Assembly (NCBI GenBank): GCA_964396385.1
Contig: CAYNFH010000125.1
Location: 1-19,544 of the forward strand
Reading direction: 5' to 3'
DNA: 19,544 nucleotides
Source: CAYNFH01 sp964396385
GTDB lineage: Bacteria; Armatimonadota; Chthonomonadetes; Chthonomonadales; CAJBBX01
Under the pieces are notes generated by a model. That model saw only the letters and a list, made by a program, of their open reading frames with translations, made no database searches and had not been told where the DNA came from. Shown here piece after piece: positions 6,291 through 12,355 of this stretch. Made by a program: the position numbers and the translations under genes. Each line of letters begins with the position of its first letter. The stretch's first letter is position 1.

Positions 6291-8270
6291 TTGCCACGTG
6301 ATCTGCCTATCGGCAACGGGAACATGCTCGTTGCGTTCGACAGCCGTTACCACCTGCGGGAGCTGTACTACCCCTATGTGGGCCAGGCCAACCACACGCT
6401 GGGCCACTGGTCGCGCTTCGGCGTTTGGGTCGACGGGCGGCTTTCCTGGGTCCACGAGCCGTCCTGGGGCAAGGAGCTGCGGTATGAGCCGGATACGCTG
6501 GTCACCTGCGTGCGGCTGGTCAACGCGGAGATCGGTATCGCGCTCACGTGCTCGGACTGCGTGGACTACGACGAGAACATCTTCCTGCGCCGCATCGACG
6601 TGGAGAACCTGCACGAGGGCACGCAGCGGGAAGTGCGCCTCTTCTTCCACCACGACCTGGACATTGGCGGCACCTGGGACGGCGACACGGCCTTCTATCA
6701 TCCGTCCGAGCGCGCCTTGATCCACTACAAAGGGCGGCACTGGTTCCTCATCAACGCCATGACGGCCCGTGTCTGGGGACTCTCCTCCTTCGCCACCGGT
6801 GTCGCGGGGCACCACGGCACCGAAGGCACGTGGCGCGACGCGGAGGACGGCGTTCTGGGGCGCAACCCCATCATGCAGGGCTCCGTGGACTCTACCGGGG
6901 CCGTCCACGTGACGGTGAAGGACACCGCCACCGTCTACTACTGGATAGGCGTAGGCGAGAACATGACGGAGGTGCTCCGGCTCAACCAGCTCGTGCGGGA
7001 CCTAGAGCCGGAGACCATCTTGAGCCGGGTGCGGGCCTACTGGCGGCAGTGGGTCTCCCTGGATCGCCTGCACCTCGGGCTGCCGGAGCCGGTCCGCACC
7101 TTCTACCGGCGCAGCCTGCTCATCCTGCGCACGCAGATAGACAACCACGGCGCCATTCTCGCCGCCAACGACTCCGACGCGCTGGACTATAACTGCGACT
7201 CCTACTCTTACCTGTGGCCGCGGGACGGCGCGCTGGTGACGCGGGCGCTGGACCTGGCCGGCTACCACGATATCTCCCAGCGCTACTTCGCCTTCTGCTC
7301 CAAGCTGCTCACGCCGGAAGGGTACTTCATGCACAAGTACAACCCGGATGGCTCCGTGGGCAGCTCCTGGCACCCCTGGTGCGGCCCGGATGGCCTGCTC
7401 CAGCTTCCCATCCAGGAGGATGAGACGGCGCTGATGCTGTACGCGCTATGGGAGCACTACACAGCCTGCCGCGACATCGACTTCGTGCGGACCCTCTACG
7501 GGGAGCTGATCGAAAGGGCGGGGGACTTCCTCTACCGGTTCCGGGACGTGCGGACCCACCTGCCCGAGCCGAGCTGGGACCTGTGGGAGGAGCGCCGCGG
7601 CATCCATCTCTTCACCGTGTCCGCCGTCTACGCGGGGCTGGCCGCCGCCGCGAACTTCGCGGAGATCTTCGGTGACGGTCGTCGGGCGGACCGGTTCTGC
7701 CAGGCGGCGGGGGAGATCAAGGAGGCGGCCATCCGGTTCCTGTTCGATCCCGAGCGCGGCCGTTTCGTGCGCGCCCTGGTGCAGCAGGACCGCAACTGGG
7801 TGATGGATTGCGCGCTGGACAGCAGCCAGGCCGGGGTCTTCCTCTTCGGTATGCTGCCGGCGGAAGATCCCCGCGTGGCCAGCACCATGGAGGCGATCGC
7901 GGAGCAGCTCTGGTGCCATACGGACGTGGGCGGCATCGCGCGGTACCAGGCGGACCCGTTCTATCGCATCGTGGAGGATACGCACCACGTGCCCGGTAAT
8001 CCGTGGTTTATCGGCACCATGTGGCTGGCGCAGTGGTATATCGCCACGGCGGAGACGCGTGAGGACCTGGAGAAGCCGATGGAGCTTATCCGGTGGGTGA
8101 TGGCCCACGCCTGGCCCTCCGGGGTCCTGGCGGAGCAGCTCAACCCCATCACCGGCGAGCCCATCTCCGTCGCGCCGCTCACCTGGTCCCACGCCACGTT
8201 CGTGACCACCGTGTGCAAGTGGGAAGAGGCGTTCGCCCGCCTCACCGACCGCCGCAAACCCCCCCGCTAA
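6291..8270 (+). CDS. Glycoside hydrolase family 15 (glucoamylase-type)
   Basis: This 659-residue protein belongs to GH15, whose members release glucose from alpha-glucans or related alpha-glucosides with inversion. The N-terminal 250 or so residues form the beta-sandwich domain of prokaryotic GH15 enzymes (LPIGNGNMLVAFDSRYHLREL at the start). The rest is the (alpha/alpha)6 barrel, with SYLWPRDGALVTRALD as a family marker. The general acid is probably E433 (WDLWEERRG, aligning with the YDLWEE motif of fungal glucoamylase) and the general base E615 (LAEQLNP). There is no signal peptide, so the enzyme should be cytoplasmic and act on glycogen, maltodextrin or trehalose-like substrates. The TTG start has AGAGGAG about 9 nt upstream. 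It follows the murI terminator directly, and I see no convincing promoter of its own. Substrate specificity cannot be read from sequence alone. Confidence 0.88.
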   Translation: MPRDLPIGNGNMLVAFDSRYHLRELYYPYVGQANHTLGHWSRFGVWVDGRLSWVHEPSWGKELRYEPDTLVTCVRLVNAEIGIALTCSDCVDYDENIFLRRIDVENLHEGTQREVRLFFHHDLDIGGTWDGDTAFYHPSERALIHYKGRHWFLINAMTARVWGLSSFATGVAGHHGTEGTWRDAEDGVLGRNPIMQGSVDSTGAVHVTVKDTATVYYWIGVGENMTEVLRLNQLVRDLEPETILSRVRAYWRQWVSLDRLHLGLPEPVRTFYRRSLLILRTQIDNHGAILAANDSDALDYNCDSYSYLWPRDGALVTRALDLAGYHDISQRYFAFCSKLLTPEGYFMHKYNPDGSVGSSWHPWCGPDGLLQLPIQEDETALMLYALWEHYTACRDIDFVRTLYGELIERAGDFLYRFRDVRTHLPEPSWDLWEERRGIHLFTVSAVYAGLAAAANFAEIFGDGRRADRFCQAAGEIKEAAIRFLFDPERGRFVRALVQQDRNWVMDCALDSSQAGVFLFGMLPAEDPRVASTMEAIAEQLWCHTDVGGIARYQADPFYRIVEDTHHVPGNPWFIGTMWLAQWYIATAETREDLEKPMELIRWVMAHAWPSGVLAEQLNPITGEPISVAPLTWSHATFVTTVCKWEEAFARLTDRRKPPR

Positions 8271-8297
8271 CGCAGGACTCGGGCGCTTAGCTCATCC

Positions 8298-8366
8298 GGC
8301 GGGCATGACGATGACTTCAGCGTCTACGTATCGCACCCATACCGCATCTGTGACCGCATGCCCGCC
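8298..8366 (+). other. Long-range inverted repeat in the GH15-sulfatase gap
   Basis: GGCGGGCATG (8298-8307) is perfectly complementary to CATGCCCGCC (8357-8366), with 49 nt between them. A smaller GACG/CGTC stem is possible inside. No U tract follows, so it is not a standard terminator. It lies in the 201-nt gap upstream of the sulfatase gene and might be a structured leader or a protein site. The 5' part overlaps a stretch resembling the first half of a tRNA. Confidence 0.35.
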
Positions 8367-8471
8367 CAAAATGGGAGTTCAGGCCCAATGCCGTTGGTGG
8401 GGGTACAGTTAGCATAACAGTAGCACAACCTCGCAGGAAGGTGCCCGACGAAATAACCGGAGACGCGCGCC

Positions 8472-9785
8472 ATGAATCCTCGCCCTAACGTCCTCGTCTT
8501 CTTCACCGACCAGCAGCGGTGGGATACGTGCGGGTGCTATGGAGCGAACCCGATGGGCCTCACGCCCGTACTGGAGGAGATGGCCGCGCGGGGTACCATG
8601 GTCCGGTACTCCTTCACGGTCCAGCCGGTCTGCGGGCCGGCGCGCTCCTGCCTCCAGACCGGCAAGTACGCCACCCAGACCGGGTGCTTCCACAACGGCA
8701 TCCCGCTGCCCACCACGGAGAAGACGCTGGCCCACTACTTCGGCGAAGCCGGCTACTACACCGCCTACGTGGGGAAGTGGCATCTGGGCGGGACGGGGGA
8801 CAAGCCCGTGCCGCCGGAGCGGCGAGGCGGATACAACGACTTCTGGCTGGGCGCGGACGGCCTGGAGCACACCTCCCACCCCTACGACCTCTGCATGTTC
8901 GACCAGGAGGGCCACACCTACCGCCGGCCGGGGTACCGCGTGGACGCGCAGACGGATGCCGTGCTAGAGTTTCTGGAGCAGCGCGCGAAGGACCGCGGCC
9001 GCCCCTTCTACCTCTTCAACAGCTACCTGGAGCCGCACCACCAGAACGACATGAACCGCTACGTGGCTCCAGACGGCTACGCCGAGAAGTACCGCGACTT
9101 CTACGTGCCGCCGGACCTTGTGGGAAGGGAAGGGGACTGGCTGACGGAGCTGCCGGACTACTACGGCATGTGCGCCCGGCTCGATGAGAACCTCGGCCGC
9201 GTGCTGGAGACGCTGTGGCGCACCGGCCTGGAGGAGAACACCATCCTCCTCTTCTGCTCCGACCACGGCAGCCACTTCCGCACGCGCAACGGAGAGTACA
9301 AGCGGAGCTGCCACGAGAACTCCATCCGCGTGCCCACCGTGTTCCAGGGGCCGGGCTTCAACCGGACCGCGGTAGTGGAGGAGCTGGTCTGCCTGCTGGA
9401 CTGGCCGGCGACGCTGCTGGACGCCGCCGGCATCCCGGTCCCATCGGCGGTGCAGGGCCGCAGCATCCTGCCGCTGCTGGACGGCCGCGCCGCGGACTGG
9501 CCCCAGGAGGTGCTGGTACAGATCAGCGAGAGCCAGGTGGGCCGGGCCGTCCGAACGAAGCGGTGGAAGTTAGGGGTGAACGCACCGGACAGGGACGGCT
9601 GGAAGGATATGGGCAGCGACCGCTACGTGGAGCAGGACCTGTACGACTTGGAGGCGGACCCGCACGAGCGCACGAACCTTGCCGGCCGCCCGGAGACGCG
9701 GCAGATTGCCGCGGAGCTGGCCGCCACTCTCCGGCGGCGCATGGTGGCCGCCGGAGAGTGTGAGCCGGAGATCGAGTTGCAGTAA
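8472..9785 (+). CDS. Type I sulfatase (arylsulfatase family)
   Basis: This 437-residue hydrolase of the alkaline phosphatase superfamily should cleave sulfate esters. The sulfatase signature reads CGPARSCLQTG with C54 as the residue normally converted to formylglycine. Metal and active-site residues visible are D13 (FFTDQQRWD), K102 and H104 (GKWHLG), and D264/H265 (CSDHGSH). The C-terminus carries the usual LYDLEADPHERTNLA segment. The length and order fit S1-family enzymes of about 430-500 residues. The ATG at 8472 has GGAG 9 nt upstream. No signal peptide is present, so it should be cytoplasmic unless the start is misplaced. Activity needs a formylglycine-generating enzyme or anaerobic maturase encoded elsewhere. 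The gene converges on a minus-strand gene that ends 8 nt away. The substrate is unknown; a sulfated glycan is the most common case. Confidence 0.9.
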   Translation: MNPRPNVLVFFTDQQRWDTCGCYGANPMGLTPVLEEMAARGTMVRYSFTVQPVCGPARSCLQTGKYATQTGCFHNGIPLPTTEKTLAHYFGEAGYYTAYVGKWHLGGTGDKPVPPERRGGYNDFWLGADGLEHTSHPYDLCMFDQEGHTYRRPGYRVDAQTDAVLEFLEQRAKDRGRPFYLFNSYLEPHHQNDMNRYVAPDGYAEKYRDFYVPPDLVGREGDWLTELPDYYGMCARLDENLGRVLETLWRTGLEENTILLFCSDHGSHFRTRNGEYKRSCHENSIRVPTVFQGPGFNRTAVVEELVCLLDWPATLLDAAGIPVPSAVQGRSILPLLDGRAADWPQEVLVQISESQVGRAVRTKRWKLGVNAPDRDGWKDMGSDRYVEQDLYDLEADPHERTNLAGRPETRQIAAELAATLRRRMVAAGECEPEIELQ

Positions 9786-9793
9786 CAGCGCTC

Positions 9794-10105
9794 CTACTTC
9801 TTCGGTGCCGGGAGTGTCCGGTGGGGCGCCAGCTTCACTACCTTCCGCTCGATATCCGGTGTGAGGAATGGGTGCTGAGTCTTGAAGCGCGCCCGGACCT
9901 CCGGGGTAAGGAACGGGTGAGTCACCTTGACCCGTGCACGGTCCTCCGGTGTGAACAGCGGGTGCCGGGTGGGCCCGCTCCGCAGGGCAAGCGTCTTAGG
10001 TACCTGTGGAGCGGGCTTCGGGACCGCCCGTCCCGGACCTTGTGCCGCAGCTCCGCCCGCCAGCGAGCAAACGGCAAGGACCGCGAAGAGCGCTCGGCTT
10101 CTCAT
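9794..10105 (-). CDS. Secreted 15-residue repeat protein (103 aa)
   Basis: I do not recognise a family. The ATG at 10105 has AGGAGG 9 nt upstream, and the first 21 residues are a clear signal peptide (RSRALFAVLAVCSLAGG, then AAAQ). After a Pro-rich stretch come three tandem 15-residue units: HPLFTPEDRARVKVT (48-62), HPFLTPEVRARFKTQ (63-77) and HPFLTPDIERKVVKL (78-92). The tail is short and basic, ending PAPKK. The mature protein is about 80 residues and strongly basic, exported, with no catalytic motif. It lies downstream of a frameshifted secreted-protein gene on the same strand, 95 nt away, and has its own palindrome upstream. It might be a surface or nucleic-acid-binding protein, or a precursor of short repeated peptides. 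These are inferences. Confidence 0.78.
   Translation of the reverse strand: MRSRALFAVLAVCSLAGGAAAQGPGRAVPKPAPQVPKTLALRSGPTRHPLFTPEDRARVKVTHPFLTPEVRARFKTQHPFLTPDIERKVVKLAPHRTLPAPKK
9830..9964 (-). repeat. Three 45-bp tandem coding repeats
   Basis: Three units of exactly 45 bp encode the HP-(F/L)-TP-RAR-K repeats of the secreted protein. Units 1 and 2 agree at nine or ten of fifteen residues, and the third is more diverged. The exact codon-multiple period shows duplication within the frame. Confidence 0.8.
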
Positions 10106-10130
10106 GCGTGAACCCCTCCTGACTCACGAT

Positions 10131-10148
10131 ACTAATCGATTGGTTAGT
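10131..10148. promoter_or_regulatory. 18-bp imperfect palindrome, candidate operator
   Basis: ACTAATCGATTGGTTAGT is an inverted repeat with seven of nine positions matching in each half. It lies 26 nt upstream of the start of the secreted repeat protein on the minus strand, near where its promoter should be. Its size and symmetry fit a dimeric helix-turn-helix repressor such as a TetR-type protein. No regulator gene is adjacent. Confidence 0.45.
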
Positions 10149-10159
10149 TGCGCCGGAAT

Positions 10160-10185
10160 CAGAAAGGGTTCACGGTTCCGCGAAC
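10160..10185 (-). terminator. Candidate terminator after the frameshifted secreted gene
   Basis: On the minus strand GTTCGCGGAACCGTGAAC forms a short hairpin (seven to eight pairs including one G-U), followed by CCTTTCTG. It begins 16 nt after the stop of the frameshifted gene. The small stem and short T tract make it a weak candidate. Confidence 0.4.
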
Positions 10186-10200
10186 AAGCGGCAGTCAGGC

Positions 10201-11360
10201 TCAGTGGCGCTCCCAGTAGACCAGCATGCGGCCGTACACCGGGAACGGCTGGCTCTCGTCCACCGAAGAGGGCGTGTCGCCCCGCAGGTCCGCCACCGCA
10301 ATCCGCGTGATTTGGGCGTCGTGCGCGCTAAAGGCTCTCGGAGCATCGTAGCGATCCGTCCGCCAATCCCGGTGGATCCACGCGCTGCCGATGGGATTGA
10401 GGACCGTACCGACATACTCGACCCAGCCTGGCAGTCCCGCAAACTGCTTGATGGTGCTGAAGGGGATATCCCAATCGTGCCGGTTCGGCAGCTTGGGCGG
10501 CACGTAGCTGGCCTCGTTCAGGCTCATCATCACATTGACGGAATCGGATCCATTGGGAAAGACCTGGACGGCCACGCCCGGCCGGGTGGTGAAGTGGAAG
10601 GCCACCATCAGCTTGTCGTTGGGTGACTTCCGCGGAGTGGCCGGATTGGCGGTGAAGCTCAGGAGATGGACGCCCCCAAACGGCTTGGGCCGGATGTGCG
10701 GATGCGCCTCTACGCGAGTGGATCCGAAGATGGATACCGCCTTGGCGATCTCCTTCTCGAGGTGCTTGCGCAGCGCCCCGTCTCCATACTCCTGACTCAC
10801 AAAGTAGGGACGGGTAATCAGACGCACGGAGGTAGCATCCGTCGCCGGATGCGCGGCTGCCGGATCGATGGCGCCGCTACCCTCCCTGGCGGTCACCAGC
10901 ATCAGCGGCGGATGAATCTCCGTGTGGAAGTCCGGATGGCCCGCATCCACTATCCAGCGGCCATACACCACAACGCGGTCTCCGTCACGTGCGCGGAACT
11001 CGGCCGGGACGAGGTCCTGGTCGGTCTCCACGCCCAGCACGCCTTTCGGGACGGAGAGGCGGAGGACCTGGGAGGCGTGCTGGGTGGCGTCCACGTACTC
11101 CTTTCGTACGGTGGAAAGCTATTGTGCATGAAGGTTCCGCCGTGGGTGATGTCGTGGGTCCAGGTCGGGCTGCTGGCGTTGTGGGCGGGGTTCTTGTACG
11201 TGGTAATCAGGAGCGGCTGCGTCACGGGCGATGGCGGCAGGGCTGCCCTAAGCCCCCCGGGTGGGATGGGGATAGCTTGCCTTTGGGCGAGCACAGGCAA
11301 TGGTACACAACACAGGGCCGCGACTGCGGCCAATCTCCTTGCAGTGCGTGAAAGGGGCAT
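10201..11360 (-). pseudogene. Secreted protein of unknown function, frameshifted
   Basis: The ATG at 11360 has a strong SD (AAGGAG, about 6 nt upstream) and a clear signal peptide (RLAAVAALCCVPLPVLA). The mature protein reads on through ITTYKNPAHNASSPTWTHD and GGTFMHNSFPPYER near 11100. Beyond that point this frame turns into Ser/Arg/Pro-rich nonsense, while the -1 frame carries on with sensible protein (EYVDATQHASQVLRLSVPKG) to the stop at 10201. Adding one base in the GAAAGGAG run (minus strand, 11098-11105) would restore a protein of about 386 residues. The second part holds the His-rich segment GRWIVDAGHPDFHTEIHPP, which looks like a metal or ligand site. I cannot name the family. It may be a real mutation or a sequencing or assembly error. 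No canonical slippery heptamer is visible, so programmed frameshifting is unlikely. Confidence 0.75.
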
Positions 11361-11580
11361 CGTGATCTCCTTCCTTTGTTGGTCAATCGACGAATGACCG
11401 GTAACCGTGCAGACCACCGGCAGAGGATGAGAGGGGGTCGACAGAAGGAGCAGCCCGCTCCCATCGGAGTCGTCGCTCGGAAGCTAAACGGCGGGCACGC
11501 GACTTGGGGAGAGTTTAGGACGGGGGAGTGGCTAGAACGTCAAGTGATCGCAAAATCCGCGCAAATTCTGCATGGTGCGG

Positions 11581-12351
11581 CTATAGCAGGGAGTCCACTT
11601 TGCGGCGACGCCCGTTCTCCGGGACCGCGAAGGCGGTGGCGTACTCCGTGAACACCTCCAGCCCGCGGACCCGCGCGAGGGACTTGTAGTACTCCACGTA
11701 GGAGAACGTCTTCCACTCCGCACGGAAGAGTCCGTAGCTCGCGACCATCCGCTCCCAGAGCGAGATGTCCTCCGCATCCAGCGCCAGGTACTCCTCCGGC
11801 ACGAAGCCGTACGGGTCTTCCCAGTTCTCTGCGTAGCGCAGCTTGCGCGCCCAGTGGTGCGGCAGCGGGCGCTCGAATGTCCGCAGCGCCGCGTAGAAGA
11901 TGGCATCGGCCATCGCGAGGTGAGTGTTGGTGTGGTCCTTGTGCATGCTGCCGCCCCAGTGGGTAAGGATGAGCTCCGGCCGGCAGTCGCGGATCACGTC
12001 GCATATCTGGAGCTTCACCTCGTCGTTAAGCGGCAGCTCTCCGTCGGGGTAAGGGAGGAAGTAGACGGGGGCATGGAGTACGGCGGCAGCCGCTTTGGCC
12101 TCAGCGCTCTTCTGCCCGGCGTACTCGCCCGGCGAGAGAGTTGGGTGTCCCTTCTCGCCCAGCGTACAGTGGAGCATCGCCACGCGCCCACCCTGTCGCA
12201 CGTGGTGACAGAGGGCCATGCCGCAGGAGATCTCCGCGTCCCCGGCATGGCCCCCGATGGCGAGTATATCGACTTTGTCGATCACTTGGTTGATGGCTGA
12301 TGGTTGATAGATCGGATTCGCCGCATCGCCGCGTCCGGTTTCGCCCCTCAT
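11581..12351 (-). CDS. PIG-L family deacetylase-like protein
   Basis: PIG-L/LmbE proteins are zinc-dependent amidases that remove acetyl groups from N-acetylglucosamine-type substrates. The 256-residue protein has the LmbE fold: VDILAIGGHAGDAE (27-40), HCTLGEKGHPTLSP, FLPYPDGELP, and ILTHWGGSMHKDHTNTH (128-144). Probable zinc ligands are H35, D38 and H140. The usual HPDDxE motif reads HAGDAE here, so the first Asp, the general base in MshB, is Gly. The ATG at 12351 lies 4 nt after the histidine kinase stop, so it is probably coupled to the kinase. It has only AAGG directly adjacent as a possible SD. The first 22 residues come from repeat-like DNA, and a GTG at 12285, just before the conserved fold, is an alternative start without an SD. 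It has no signal peptide. The substrate is unknown. Confidence 0.85.
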   Translation of the reverse strand: MRGETGRGDAANPIYQPSAINQVIDKVDILAIGGHAGDAEISCGMALCHHVRQGGRVAMLHCTLGEKGHPTLSPGEYAGQKSAEAKAAAAVLHAPVYFLPYPDGELPLNDEVKLQICDVIRDCRPELILTHWGGSMHKDHTNTHLAMADAIFYAALRTFERPLPHHWARKLRYAENWEDPYGFVPEEYLALDAEDISLWERMVASYGLFRAEWKTFSYVEYYKSLARVRGLEVFTEYATAFAVPENGRRRKVDSLL

Positions 12352-12355
12352 CCTT

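Noticed and set aside
11098..11105. Programmed -1 frameshift in the secreted protein gene
   Set aside because: The run GAAAGGAG does not fit a slippery X XXY YYZ heptamer in the incoming frame, and no clear downstream stimulatory structure was identified. A mutation or sequence error explains it more simply.
11361..11580. Gene or promoter in the gap between the PIG-L gene and the frameshifted gene
   Set aside because: Apart from the SD of the frameshifted gene, there is a TTGACG on the minus strand near 11540, but no good -10 at the correct spacing, and no frame with an SD.
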